From Rhizobium oryzihabitans (GTDB lineage: Bacteria > Pseudomonadota > Alphaproteobacteria > Rhizobiales > Rhizobiaceae), in assembly GCF_010669145.1 (NCBI RefSeq), contig NZ_CP048632.1:1550001-1614000 (forward strand): a stretch of 64,000 nucleotides of DNA, read 5' to 3'. How positions within the stretch are numbered: position 1 is the first letter of the stretch; every line of letters begins with the position of its first letter. The translations under genes were made by a program, and so were the position numbers. This document shows, in pieces, positions 38,403 to 47,035 of the stretch. The notes beneath the pieces were generated by a model, which was given only the letters and a program-made list of their open reading frames with translations, was not told the origin of the DNA and did not search any database.

Positions 38403-38737
38403 TCGACGGTATTAAGCAAGTCAGCTCCCTTTCGCTTACCCGCGGCGCAAGCGGCGTCTCTTCGCTGACGGAAAGCCTTTTTGGCGGCCAGCAGCAGACG
38501 ACACCCGCGCAGCAGACGGGCGCAAGCTTCGCCAGCGTTCTCGGCAACGTATCGATTGACGCGATGAACAATCTGAAGAAGGCGGAAGTCGCTTCCTTCG
38601 AGGGCATTCAGGGCAAGGCGAATACGCGTGAAGTGGTCGATGCCATGCTTTCGGCCGAACAATCGCTGCAGACCGCCATCGCGCTCCGCGACAAGATCGT
38701 GTCGGCCTATCTCGACATTACCAAGATGCAGATCTAG
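38399..38737 (+). CDS. fliE: Flagellar hook-basal body protein FliE
   Basis: Small adaptor of 112 residues joining MS ring and rod, exported early. The conserved C-terminal half is present ([20 protein letters not shown], then [12 protein letters not shown]). Its ATG overlaps the flgC stop (ATGA). Confidence 0.95.
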   Translation: MIDGIKQVSSLSLTRGASGVSSLTESLFGGQQQTTPAQQTGASFASVLGNVSIDAMNNLKKAEVASFEGIQGKANTREVVDAMLSAEQSLQTAIALRDKIVSAYLDITKMQI

Positions 38738-38755
38738 CCCAGCAGGGATATTGAC

Positions 38756-39544
38756 ATGAGAGCTCTTGCCATCGCTGCCACCGGTATGGACGCCCAGCAG
38801 ACCAATCTGGAAGTCATCGCCAACAACATCGCCAATATCAACACCACCGGCTACAAGCGCGCGCGTGCGGAGTTCACCGATCTGCTCTACCAGACCGAGC
38901 GCATGCAGGGCGTGCCGAACCGGGCCAACCAGGCAATCGTGCCGGAAGGCGCCAATATCGGCCTCGGCGTACAGACATCTGCCGTGCGCAACATCCACAC
39001 TCAGGGCAACCTGATCGAGACCGGCAACAAGCTCGACGTGGCGATCATCGGTCAGGGCTGGTTCCAGATCGAAGCGGCTGACGGTTCGACGCTCTACAGC
39101 CGCGCCGGCGCCTTCAACAAGAATGCCGACGGCAATCTGGTGACGGTCGATGGCTACAATGTCATTCCCAACATCAATATCCCGACCGACGCGCAGGACA
39201 TCACCATCACCCGCACGGGTCAGGTGACGGCTCGTATCGGCAACGCCGCCGATTTCACGGAACTCGGCCAGTTGACCATCGCAAACTTTGCCAACGAGGC
39301 CGGCCTGAAGCCGCTCGGCGACAACCTCTTCTCCCAGACGCCGGCTTCCGGCGACGCGGTCATCGGCGTGCCCGACGATCCGAGCTACGGCTACATCAAG
39401 CAATCCTACCTTGAAGGCTCGAACGTCGACGCCGTCAAGGAAATCACCGACCTGATCACGGCGCAGCGCGCCTATGAGATGAATTCCAAGGTCATCACCA
39501 CCGCTGACGAAATGGCTTCGATTGTCAGCAAGAACCTGAAGTAA
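38756..39544 (+). CDS. flgG: Flagellar distal rod protein FlgG
   Basis: Distal rod subunit of 262 residues, normal for the family. It has [40 protein letters not shown] and the C-terminal [20 protein letters not shown]. It sits between fliE and flgA. Confidence 0.97.
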   Translation: MRALAIAATGMDAQQTNLEVIANNIANINTTGYKRARAEFTDLLYQTERMQGVPNRANQAIVPEGANIGLGVQTSAVRNIHTQGNLIETGNKLDVAIIGQGWFQIEAADGSTLYSRAGAFNKNADGNLVTVDGYNVIPNINIPTDAQDITITRTGQVTARIGNAADFTELGQLTIANFANEAGLKPLGDNLFSQTPASGDAVIGVPDDPSYGYIKQSYLEGSNVDAVKEITDLITAQRAYEMNSKVITTADEMASIVSKNLK

Positions 39545-39564
39545 GAACGGAAAGGCAGGCGAAC

Positions 39565-40053
39565 ATGAGGTTTGGCCGGAAACATAACAGCTACAGAACG
39601 GCGCTCGTCCGTATGTGCCTGGCGTCTGCCTTTTCAATGGGTGCACTGGCGCCTGCTCTTGCTCAGGCGCCGATGGCGCTCGTTCCCACACGCACCATCT
39701 ATCCCGGCGAGACGATCACGCCGGAACAAGTGAAGCCGGTGGAAGTGACCAATCCCAACATTTCCTCGGGTTATGCGACCGACATCAGCGAAGTCGAAGG
39801 CATGATCTCCAAACAGACATTGCTTCCCGGACGCACCATCCCCGTCGCCGCACTGCGCGAACCCTCGCTGGTGGTACGCGGAACGAGCGTCAAACTCGTC
39901 TTCACGATCGGCAACATGACGCTGATGGCTTCGGGAACGCCGATGACCGACGGTTCGCTCGGCGAGGTCGTGCGCGTGCGCAATATCGATTCCGGCGTGA
40001 TGGTCAGCGGCACTGTCATGAGGGACGGAACCATTCAGGTGATGGCGAAATGA
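39565..40053 (+). CDS. flgA: Flagellar P-ring assembly chaperone FlgA
   Basis: Periplasmic chaperone of 162 residues for FlgI. A signal peptide (MCLASAFSMGALAPALAQA after a basic start) precedes an SAF-type domain (TIYPGETITPEQVKPVEV, LLPGRTIPVAAL). It overlaps flgI by 4 bp, fitting its job of placing FlgI around the rod. Confidence 0.93.
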   Translation: MRFGRKHNSYRTALVRMCLASAFSMGALAPALAQAPMALVPTRTIYPGETITPEQVKPVEVTNPNISSGYATDISEVEGMISKQTLLPGRTIPVAALREPSLVVRGTSVKLVFTIGNMTLMASGTPMTDGSLGEVVRVRNIDSGVMVSGTVMRDGTIQVMAK

Positions 40054-41171
40054 GAATGCTTCGTATCATAGCCGCGGCCATTCTGATTTCGGCCCAGCCG
40101 TTCCTTTCCGTCCCCGCAGCCCATGCCGATACGTCCCGCATCAAGGATATCGCATCGCTGCAGGCCGGACGCGACAACCAGCTGATCGGATACGGTCTCG
40201 TCGTCGGTTTGCAGGGCACGGGCGACAGCCTGCGATCCTCACCCTTTACCGAACAATCCATGCGCGCGATGTTGCAGAACCTTGGCATCACCACGCAGGG
40301 CGGTCAGTCGAACGCCAAGAACATTGCCGCCGTGATGGTGACGGCCAATCTGCCGCCATTCGCAAGCCCCGGCAGCCGCGTCGATGTGACCGTCAGCTCG
40401 CTGGGCGACGCCAACTCGCTTCGCGGCGGCACGCTCATCATGACTTCGCTTTCCGGCGCGGACGGCCAGATTTATGCGGTTGCCCAGGGGGCGCTGATCG
40501 TCAACGGCTTTTCGGCCCAGGGTGACGCTGCGACACTGACGCAGGGCGTGACAACTTCCGCACGCGTGCCGAACGGCGCGATCATCGAGCGCGAACTGCC
40601 CTCCAAGTTCAAGGATTCGGTCAATCTGGTGCTTCAGCTGCGCAATCCCGATTTTTCGACTGCGGTCAGGGTCGCCGACGTCGTCAACGCCTTTGCCCGC
40701 GCCCGTTACGGCGATCCGATCGCCGAGCCGCGCGATTCGCAGGAAATCGCGGTGCAGAAACCCCGTACCGTCGATCTGACCCGCCTGATGGCCGAAATCG
40801 AGAACCTGACCGTCGAGACGGATACGCCGGCAAAAGTCGTGATCAACGAACGAACGGGCACGATCGTCATCGGTGCGGATGTGCGCATTTCCCGCGTTGC
40901 CGTGAGTTACGGAACGCTGACCGTGCAGGTGACCGAATCGCCGCAGGTCATCCAGCCGGCGCCATTCTCGCGCGGCCAGACCGCCGTGCAGCCGCAGACC
41001 GATATCATGGCAATGCAGGAAGGCAGCAAGGTCGCCATCGTCGAAGGGCCTGACCTTCGCACGCTGGTTGCCGGTCTCAACAGCATCGGGCTCAAGGCGG
41101 ATGGCATCATCGCCATTCTGCAAGGCATCAAATCCGCCGGCGCCCTTCAGGCGGAGCTTGTGCTGCAATGA
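40050..41171 (+). CDS. flgI: Flagellar P-ring protein FlgI
   Basis: Periplasmic ring subunit of 373 residues. A signal peptide (IIAAAILISAQPFLSVPAAHA) is followed by the conserved SRIKDIASLQAGRDNQLIGY, GLVVGLQGTGDSLR and the C-terminal VEGPDLRTLVAGLNSIGLKA. ATG 40050 overlaps the flgA stop; the open frame extends 145 codons upstream through flgA but that part is not FlgI-like. Confidence 0.97.
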   Translation: MRMLRIIAAAILISAQPFLSVPAAHADTSRIKDIASLQAGRDNQLIGYGLVVGLQGTGDSLRSSPFTEQSMRAMLQNLGITTQGGQSNAKNIAAVMVTANLPPFASPGSRVDVTVSSLGDANSLRGGTLIMTSLSGADGQIYAVAQGALIVNGFSAQGDAATLTQGVTTSARVPNGAIIERELPSKFKDSVNLVLQLRNPDFSTAVRVADVVNAFARARYGDPIAEPRDSQEIAVQKPRTVDLTRLMAEIENLTVETDTPAKVVINERTGTIVIGADVRISRVAVSYGTLTVQVTESPQVIQPAPFSRGQTAVQPQTDIMAMQEGSKVAIVEGPDLRTLVAGLNSIGLKADGIIAILQGIKSAGALQAELVLQ

Positions 41172-41704
41172 TGAAAAGTCTGAAGAAAAACCATTTCTCG
41201 AATGGCCTTGCACGCTTCGCAGCGGTGGCATCGCTGCTGTTCCTGCTGCCGGCCGCCGGTGCTGAGAGCCAGCAAAAAGTGGTCTCCGAACTCAGTACGC
41301 AGGATGAAATCCAGAAATTCTGTACCAATATCGCCGATGCCGCCCGCGACCAGCGTTATCTGATGCAGAAGCAGGAGCTTGAAAAGCTTCAGTCGGACGT
41401 CAACGAGCGCATTGCCGTGCTGGAAGACCGCAAGGCGGAATATGAGGACTGGCTGGCGCGGCGCGAGCATTTCCTCAATCAGGCAAAAAGCAATCTCGTC
41501 GACATCTACAAGACGATGAAGGCGGATGCCGCAGCACCCCAGCTTGAAAAGATGCATGTGGAGATTGCCGCCGCCATCATCATGCAGCTGCCGCCGCGCC
41601 AATCCGGTCTCATCCTTAGCGAAATGGATGCGCAGAAAGCCGCAACCGTCGCCGGCATCATGTCGCAGGCAACCGACAAAAACACTTCGAAGGATCCTTC
41701 ATGA
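41168..41704 (+). CDS. motE: Periplasmic motility protein MotE
   Basis: Exported protein of 178 residues with a signal peptide (FAAVASLLFLLPAAGAES), a coiled coil (QELEKLQSDVNERIAVLEDR) and a C-terminal MgtE-N-like part (AAIIMQLPPRQSGLILSEMD). In S. meliloti MotE is a periplasmic chaperone that stabilises MotC. It overlaps flgI upstream and flgH downstream by 4 bp each. Confidence 0.9.
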   Translation: MMKSLKKNHFSNGLARFAAVASLLFLLPAAGAESQQKVVSELSTQDEIQKFCTNIADAARDQRYLMQKQELEKLQSDVNERIAVLEDRKAEYEDWLARREHFLNQAKSNLVDIYKTMKADAAAPQLEKMHVEIAAAIIMQLPPRQSGLILSEMDAQKAATVAGIMSQATDKNTSKDPS

Positions 41705-42417
41705 CCCCGCGTCTTCCGGCCCTCCTCCTGCCGCTCGCCCTGCTTGCCGGCTGCCAGAACAACCAGACCCTGAAGGAAATCGGCAACGCCCCCGCGATGA
41801 GCCCGATCGGCAGCGGCCTGCAATTCAGCCAGACGCCGCAGATGGGCATGTATCCCAAGCAGCCGAAACATATGGCCAGCGGCTATTCGCTGTGGAGCGA
41901 CAGCCAGGGAGCCCTATTCAAGGATTTGCGGGCGCTGAACATCGGCGACATCCTGACCGTTAACATCCAGATCAACGACAAGGCCGATTTCGACAACGAG
42001 ACCGAGCGCAACCGCACAAATTCCAGCGGACTGAACTGGAAGGCGAAGGCGGAAATCCTCGGCTGGACGCCGGAGGCCGATTCGAACATCAAATACGGCT
42101 CCGACACCGACACTCAGGCCAAGGGCAAAACCAAGCGCTCTGAAAAGTTGACGCTCCTGGTGGCCGCCGTGGTGACCGGCATTCTCGAAAACGGCAACCT
42201 CATCATTAGCGGTTCCCAGGAAGTGCGCGTAAACCACGAAATCCGCATCCTCAATGTTGGCGGTATCGTCAGACCGCAGGATGTCGATGCGCAGAACATC
42301 ATCTCCTACGAGCGCATCGCCGAGGCGCGCATCTCCTATGGCGGCCGCGGCCGTCTGACGGAAGTGCAGCAGCCCCCGGTCGGTCAGCAGGTCGTCGACC
42401 TGTTCTCGCCGCTCTGA
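41701..42417 (+). CDS. flgH: Flagellar L-ring lipoprotein FlgH
   Basis: Outer-membrane ring protein of 238 residues. The N-terminal lipobox LLAGC places the lipid-bearing cysteine at 18. Conserved features include SLWSDSQGALFKDLRALNIG, DILTVNIQINDKADFDN and EVRVNHEIRILNVGGIVRP. It overlaps the motE stop by 4 bp. Confidence 0.96.
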   Translation: MTPRLPALLLPLALLAGCQNNQTLKEIGNAPAMSPIGSGLQFSQTPQMGMYPKQPKHMASGYSLWSDSQGALFKDLRALNIGDILTVNIQINDKADFDNETERNRTNSSGLNWKAKAEILGWTPEADSNIKYGSDTDTQAKGKTKRSEKLTLLVAAVVTGILENGNLIISGSQEVRVNHEIRILNVGGIVRPQDVDAQNIISYERIAEARISYGGRGRLTEVQQPPVGQQVVDLFSPL

Positions 42418-42445
42418 CGCCGGCATGCGGGAGCGGGACTGACCC

Positions 42446-42952
42446 ATGGAAAACGAACAGGCTGACAGCAAAAAGAAGTCCTCGTCGCTGGTGATGACGA
42501 TCGCTGGCGTCGCTATCCTCACGCTGCTCGGCGCGGGTGGCGGCTGGTTCGTGGGCGGCATGGTCGCCCCGAAGATCGCCGGTGCCGAGACGGCCGCAAA
42601 AGCATCGGAAGCCGCCGGTGAAAAGGGTGGCAAGGGCGGTGAGGGCATCGAGAAAATCTCGGCCGAAGCGAACGGCATCGTCCAGCTCGACCCCATCACC
42701 ACCAACCTCGCTTACCCCGCGACGAACTGGGTGCGACTGGAAGTGGCGCTGATGTTCAAGGGGCCGGTCGAGGTGGGTCTGGCGGAAGATATCCACCAGG
42801 ACATCATGGCCTATGTCCGCACCGTTTCCCTGCAGCAGCTGGAAGGGCCACGCGGCTTTCAATATCTTAAGGATGACATTCAGGAACGAGTTGACCTGCG
42901 CTCTCAAGGGCGCGTATCCAAGGTCATGTTCCGGACCTTTGTCATCGAATGA
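42446..42952 (+). CDS. fliL: Flagellar basal-body associated protein FliL
   Basis: Single-pass membrane protein of 168 residues that supports the stator. A membrane segment (VMTIAGVAILTLLGAGGGWF) leads to a periplasmic stomatin-like domain (IHQDIMAYVRTVSLQQLEG, then KVMFRTFVIE at the end). It overlaps fliP by 4 bp. Confidence 0.94.
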   Translation: MENEQADSKKKSSSLVMTIAGVAILTLLGAGGGWFVGGMVAPKIAGAETAAKASEAAGEKGGKGGEGIEKISAEANGIVQLDPITTNLAYPATNWVRLEVALMFKGPVEVGLAEDIHQDIMAYVRTVSLQQLEGPRGFQYLKDDIQERVDLRSQGRVSKVMFRTFVIE

Positions 42953-43686
42953 TTCGATTTCTTGTTACCATCGCTGTCCTCCTTGCTTTGCCGGGCCTTG
43001 CCAATGCCCAGCAATTTCCGTCCGATCTGTTCAATACGCAGATAGACGGGTCCGTCGCGGCATGGATCATTCGCACCTTCGGCCTTCTGACGGTTCTCTC
43101 CGTCGCGCCGGGTATCCTGATCATGGTCACGAGCTTTCCGCGCTTCGTGATCGCATTTTCGATCCTGCGCTCCGGCATGGGACTTGCGTCGACCCCGTCC
43201 AACATGATCCTTCTGTCGATGGCGATGTTCATGACCTTCTACGTCATGTCGCCCACCTTCGACAAAGCGTGGACGGACGGCGTGCAGCCGCTTCTGCAAA
43301 ACCAGATCAACGAGCAGCAGGCCGTCGAGCGCATCGCCGAACCCTTCCGCACCTTCATGAACGCCAATACGCGTGACAAGGATCTGAAGCTCTTCGTCGA
43401 TATCGCCCGCGAGCGCGGACAGGAAGTGATGACCAACAATGTCGTCGACTACCGCGTGCTGGTTCCTGCCTTCATGCTGTCGGAAATCCGGCGCGGTTTC
43501 GAGATCGGTTTCCTGATCATCCTGCCGTTCCTGGTCATCGATCTGATCGTCGCCACCATTACCATGGCGATGGGCATGATGATGCTGCCGCCCACCTCGA
43601 TTTCCCTGCCGTTCAAGATCCTGTTCTTCGTGCTGATCGACGGCTGGAACCTGCTTGTCGGCAGCCTCGTCAGATCTTTCAACTGA
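42949..43686 (+). CDS. fliP: Flagellar export gate protein FliP
   Basis: Core export-gate protein of 245 residues. A signal peptide (FLVTIAVLLALPGLANA) is followed by FliP membrane segments, including SVAPGILIMVTSFPRFVIAF and ATITMAMGMMMLPPTSISLP. Length is normal. It ends the operon and is followed by a terminator at 43730. Confidence 0.96.
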   Translation: MIRFLVTIAVLLALPGLANAQQFPSDLFNTQIDGSVAAWIIRTFGLLTVLSVAPGILIMVTSFPRFVIAFSILRSGMGLASTPSNMILLSMAMFMTFYVMSPTFDKAWTDGVQPLLQNQINEQQAVERIAEPFRTFMNANTRDKDLKLFVDIARERGQEVMTNNVVDYRVLVPAFMLSEIRRGFEIGFLIILPFLVIDLIVATITMAMGMMMLPPTSISLPFKILFFVLIDGWNLLVGSLVRSFN

Positions 43687-43729
43687 CGGCATTTGTGCCG
43701 GCCTGATACCGCTTAACCCAGCTCTTTTA

Positions 43730-43758
43730 CCCCGCGTGCCCATGGCCGCGGGGTTTTT
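43730..43758 (+). terminator. Rho-independent terminator after fliP
   Basis: Stem CCCCGCG / CGCGGGG with a 10-nt loop and TTTTTGCG immediately after, 44 bp beyond the fliP stop. Confidence 0.88.
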
Positions 43759-43992
43759 GCGTTTTAACGCTTTAGTTACCAGTTTTTCTGACAAATTGGT
43801 AACTATATTTCTCAATAAAAAGCTTACCATTTAAATATACTCAAAAGTAACCATAGATATTTTCGAGTATTTCTTAGTGATCAAATTAATAAATGCGCAA
43901 TTCTTCGCTGCGACATTCTCTCCACACGCAGCGGGTTTGGTTTCCGAAACTAGTTATTTCTGAACCGAGTGGCATGAAGCCGAAACGTTGTG
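43759..43992 (+). promoter_or_regulatory. Promoter region of flaA
   Basis: AT-rich 234-bp region with no gene between the fliP terminator and the flaA leader. It carries repeated TAACTA/TAACCA-like motifs and the block TTTCCGAAAC ending at 43950, which partly resembles the CATCGAAACG block of flaB and flaC. No -35/-10 pair is certain. Confidence 0.5.
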
Positions 43993-44050
43993 ACCGGTAA
44001 TACGAAGCCCGGTATGTCCCCACTCCAGTATCTCGTAAAAACAAGGGACA
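43993..44050 (+). promoter_or_regulatory. flaA mRNA leader with Shine-Dalgarno pairing element
   Basis: A hairpin ACCGG (43993-43997) / CCGGT (44009-44013) is followed at once by TGTCCC (44015-44020). This is exactly complementary to GGGACA (44045-44050), the ribosome-binding site of flaA. The same order, with changed bases but kept pairing, precedes flaB and flaC. Control by FlbT is inference. Confidence 0.7.
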
Positions 44051-44058
44051 CATCTACT

Positions 44059-45246
44059 ATGGCAAGCATTCTCACCAACATTAACGCAATGTCCGCTCTT
44101 CAGACTCTGCGCTCGATCTCCTCCAGCATGGAAGATACGCAGAGCCGCATTTCGACGGGCCAGCGCGTAAGCTCTGCCTCCGACAACGCCGCTTACTGGT
44201 CGATTGCGACCACCATGCGTTCGGACAATGCCGCTTTGTCTTCCGTCCAGGACGCGATGGGTCTCGGCGCTGCAAAGGTCGACACCGCCTCTTCCGGTCT
44301 TGAATCCTCGATCAACGTCATCAAGGAAATCAAGAACAAGCTCATCACCGCGCAGGAATCGACGGCTGACAAGTCCAAGATCCAGGAAGAAATCACGCAG
44401 CTTCAGGATCAGCTGAAGTCCATCACCGACTCGGCTTCCTTCTCCGGTGAAAACTGGCTCAAGGGTGTTATCGGCAAAGCCGCCGCAACCGCCGGCGACC
44501 TCGCAACCGGCGTTACCATCAACAAGCAGATCGTCGGTTCCTTTACCCGCAACTCTGAAGGCAACGTCAAGGTTCAGTCCATCGACGTCGCTCTGGACGG
44601 TTCCAACGTTCTCGTCGATATCAGTGGCAACAAGCAGGGTATCCTTGACTCGAACGCCCTTCGGGCGGACGTCGCAAAGTGGACCGACGACAAGTTCTAC
44701 ACTGCAACGACGACGCTGGCTAACACCTTCTCCGAAGGCGCAAATGGCGTCTGGAGCGACGGTACGGACTTCTACAAGCAGGTCGGCGAAAACAAGTGGC
44801 TCCAGACAACTGATGCCACCGGCGCGACGCTTGGCGGCACTCCTGCCGAACAGACGACGATCGCAACTGTCTATGCTGCCAACACGTCGGTTCTCAATCT
44901 GGACATCACCAAGCTCGATACCATGAAGACCGCATTCGGCCTGGGTGCAACAGCAACCAGCGAAGACGTTCTCGACCAGCTGATCTCGCATGTTGATGGC
45001 CAGCTGGAAGCAGCGACAAGCGCAGCCGCAAAGCTGGGCGCCGTATCTTCGCGACTGGATATGCAGCAGAACTTCGTTTCCAAGCTGTCTGACTCGCTCG
45101 AAAGCGGTATCGGCCGCCTCGTCGACGCCGACATGAACGAAGAATCCACCAAGCTGAAGGCCCTGCAGACGCAGCAGCAGCTGGCAATCCAGTCGCTCTC
45201 GATCGCAAACAGCGACTCGCAGAACATCCTGTCGCTCTTCCGTTAA
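44059..45246 (+). CDS. flaA: Flagellin FlaA
   Basis: Filament subunit of 395 residues with conserved flagellin ends (MASILTNINAMSALQTLRSI, NAAYWSIATTMRSDNAALSS; end SIANSDSQNILSLFR). ATG 44059 matches the other flagellins and follows AAGGGACA; the open frame before it is leader. No cysteine or signal peptide is present; export uses the flagellar apparatus. The central ~215 residues are almost the same as in FlaB, including at DNA level. First gene of the flaA-B-C tandem, with its own leader and terminator; probably the main flagellin as in other agrobacteria. Confidence 0.97.
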   Translation: MASILTNINAMSALQTLRSISSSMEDTQSRISTGQRVSSASDNAAYWSIATTMRSDNAALSSVQDAMGLGAAKVDTASSGLESSINVIKEIKNKLITAQESTADKSKIQEEITQLQDQLKSITDSASFSGENWLKGVIGKAAATAGDLATGVTINKQIVGSFTRNSEGNVKVQSIDVALDGSNVLVDISGNKQGILDSNALRADVAKWTDDKFYTATTTLANTFSEGANGVWSDGTDFYKQVGENKWLQTTDATGATLGGTPAEQTTIATVYAANTSVLNLDITKLDTMKTAFGLGATATSEDVLDQLISHVDGQLEAATSAAAKLGAVSSRLDMQQNFVSKLSDSLESGIGRLVDADMNEESTKLKALQTQQQLAIQSLSIANSDSQNILSLFR

Positions 45247-45339
45247 GAGACGCCATCTCATAGCCCTTTGGGGCTGGGGGATCCAATATCGAGACCAAGT
45301 GCGCGGGGGCTGACCGGGCATCTGGTACGATAGGAAAAA

Positions 45340-45363
45340 ATGGTTGGAGGCTGAGCCAACCAT
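45340..45363 (+). other. Hairpin in the flaA 3' untranslated region
   Basis: Perfect stem TGGTTGG / CCAACCA around AGGCTGAG just before the flaA terminator. It could protect the mRNA end. Confidence 0.5.
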
Positions 45364-45370
45364 ACAGACA

Positions 45371-45412
45371 AAGGCCGCATCTTTTAAAAAAGGATGCGGC
45401 CTTATCTGTTTT
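45371..45412 (+). terminator. Terminator after flaA
   Basis: Perfect 11-bp stem AAGGCCGCATC / GATGCGGCCTT (45371-45381, 45393-45403), followed after five bases by a T-run. It lies about 125 bp beyond the flaA stop. Confidence 0.75.
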
Positions 45413-45527
45413 TTAATGTCTTTTCGATACGCGCGCGCACGCGCAAAGGTTGAGAAATTAAATCAAAAGATGTGCGTTTTTACTTTCACCTTAGGGCTTC
45501 ATTAACCAAAACGGGATTAGCTAAAGC

Positions 45528-45575
45528 CATCGAAACGGTGAGCTAACCTTTAAAAATCAGCCGGTTAGCAGGCAT
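45528..45575 (+). promoter_or_regulatory. Conserved upstream block of flaB
   Basis: CATCGAAACG (45528-45537) and GGTTAGCAGGCAT (45563-45575). The same two blocks precede flaC at 46974 and 47008 with nearly the same distance to the start codon (120 and 121 bp). Probably promoter or start-site elements shared by the two genes. Confidence 0.55.
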
Positions 45576-45589
45576 GATGCTGTGCGCCG

Positions 45590-45639
45590 TTCCCGGTGAG
45601 ACCGGAATGTCCCTTCTTTAATCAGCCATTCAAGGGGCA
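45590..45639 (+). promoter_or_regulatory. flaB mRNA leader with Shine-Dalgarno pairing element
   Basis: A hairpin TTCCCGGT / ACCGGAA (one bulged C, 3-nt loop, 45590-45607) is followed directly by TGTCCCTT (45608-45615). This can pair over eight bases, with one G-U, with AAGGGGCA (45632-45639), the flaB ribosome-binding site. Confidence 0.72.
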
Positions 45640-45647
45640 AATTAATC

Positions 45648-46835
45648 ATGACTAGCATTCTTACCAACATCGCGGCTATGTCTGCTCTCCAGACACTGCG
45701 TTCCATCGGCCAGAACATGGAATCCACTCAGGACCGTGTTTCGTCCGGCCTCCGCGTTGGCCAGGCTTCCGACAACGCCGCTTACTGGTCGATTGCGACC
45801 ACCATGCGTTCGGACAACGGCGCTCTTTCCGCAGTTCAGGACGCTCTCGGCCTCGGCGCCGCCAAGGTTGACACCGCTTATGCCGGTCTTGAATCTTCGA
45901 TCGACGTCGTCAAGGAAATCAAGAATAAACTGGTCGCTTCGCGTGAAGCAGGCGTAGACCGCGCCAAGATCCAGGAAGAAATCACGCAGCTTCAGGATCA
46001 GCTGAAGTCCATCACCGACTCGGCTTCCTTCTCCGGTGAAAACTGGCTCAAGGGTGTTATCGGCAAAGCCGCCGCAACCGCCGGCGACCTCGCAACCGGC
46101 GTTTCTGTCAACAAGCAGATCGTCGGTTCCTTTACCCGCAGCTCTGACGGCAACGTCAAGGTTCAGTCCATCGACGTCGCTCTGGACGGCTCCAACGTTC
46201 TCGTCGATGTCAGTGGCAACAAGCAGGGTATCCTTGACTCGAACGCCCTTCGGGCAGACGTCGCAAAGTGGACCGACGGCAAGTTCTACACTGCAACGAC
46301 GACGCTGGCTAACACCTTCTCCGAAGGCGCAAATGGCATCTGGAGCGACGGTACGGACTTCTACAAGCAGGTCGGCGAAAACAAGTGGCTCCAGACAACT
46401 GATGCCACCGGCGCGACGCTTGGCGGCACTCCTGCCGAACAGACGACAATCGCAACTGTCTACGCTGCCAACACGTCGGTTCTCGATCTGGACATCACCA
46501 AGCTCGACACCATGAAGACCGCATTCGGCCTGGGTGCAACAGCAACCAGCGAAGACGTTCTCGACCAGCTGATCTCGCATGTTGACGGCCAGCTGGAAGC
46601 AGCGACAAGTGCTGCCGCTGGACTGGGTGCCGTATCCTCCCGCCTCAAGTTGCAGGAAAACTTCGTTTCCAAGCTGTCCGACTCGATCGACAGCGGTATC
46701 GGCCGCCTCGTCGACGCCGAGATGAACGAAGAATCCACCAAGCTGAAGGCCCTGCAGACGCAGCAGCAGCTGGCGATCCAGTCGCTCTCGATTGCAAACA
46801 GCGACTCGCAGAACATTCTGTCGCTCTTCCGCTAA
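45648..46835 (+). CDS. flaB: Flagellin FlaB
   Basis: Filament subunit of 395 residues (MTSILTNIAAMSALQTLRSI; end SIANSDSQNILSLFR). The ATG is 9 bp beyond AAGGGGCA. From about residue 108 to 322 it is nearly identical to FlaA, while the N-terminal ~105 residues and the part around KLGAV/GLGAV differ more, which suggests gene conversion with flaA. Own leader and terminator. Confidence 0.97.
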   Translation: MTSILTNIAAMSALQTLRSIGQNMESTQDRVSSGLRVGQASDNAAYWSIATTMRSDNGALSAVQDALGLGAAKVDTAYAGLESSIDVVKEIKNKLVASREAGVDRAKIQEEITQLQDQLKSITDSASFSGENWLKGVIGKAAATAGDLATGVSVNKQIVGSFTRSSDGNVKVQSIDVALDGSNVLVDVSGNKQGILDSNALRADVAKWTDGKFYTATTTLANTFSEGANGIWSDGTDFYKQVGENKWLQTTDATGATLGGTPAEQTTIATVYAANTSVLDLDITKLDTMKTAFGLGATATSEDVLDQLISHVDGQLEAATSAAAGLGAVSSRLKLQENFVSKLSDSIDSGIGRLVDAEMNEESTKLKALQTQQQLAIQSLSIANSDSQNILSLFR

Positions 46836-46860
46836 TCGGAAAAGACCATTCGGAATTGAA

Positions 46861-46887
46861 AAGCCGCGCTCTAAGCGCGGCTTTTTT
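46861..46887 (+). terminator. Rho-independent terminator after flaB
   Basis: Stem AAGCCGCGC / GCGCGGCTT with a 5-nt loop and a T-run after it, 25 bp beyond flaB. Confidence 0.92.
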
Positions 46888-46973
46888 CGTTATCGTTAAG
46901 AAAAATTATCGTTCCTTAATTTCTTCCGCCGTTGATTTAGGCTTTGTTAACCATTTGCGACCTAAAACCTAGT

Positions 46974-47020
46974 CATCGAAACGATTGGTTAACCAAGACG
47001 AAAAAGAGGTTAACAGGCAT
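46974..47020 (+). promoter_or_regulatory. Conserved upstream block of flaC
   Basis: CATCGAAACG (46974-46983) and GGTTAACAGGCAT (47008-47020), matching those of flaB in sequence and distance. Confidence 0.55.
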
Positions 47021-47035
47021 CAAGCCGCGCGATCG

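Noticed and set aside
39615..40049. A 145-codon N-terminal extension of FlgI.
   Set aside because: It is the other frame of flgA; the real FlgI begins with a signal peptide at 40050.
43954..45363. Long open frame on the minus strand across flaA (about 469 codons), with a similar one across flaB.
   Set aside because: It lies antisense to a clear flagellin and arises from the strong codon bias of that gene; the two antisense frames are alike only because flaA and flaB are alike.
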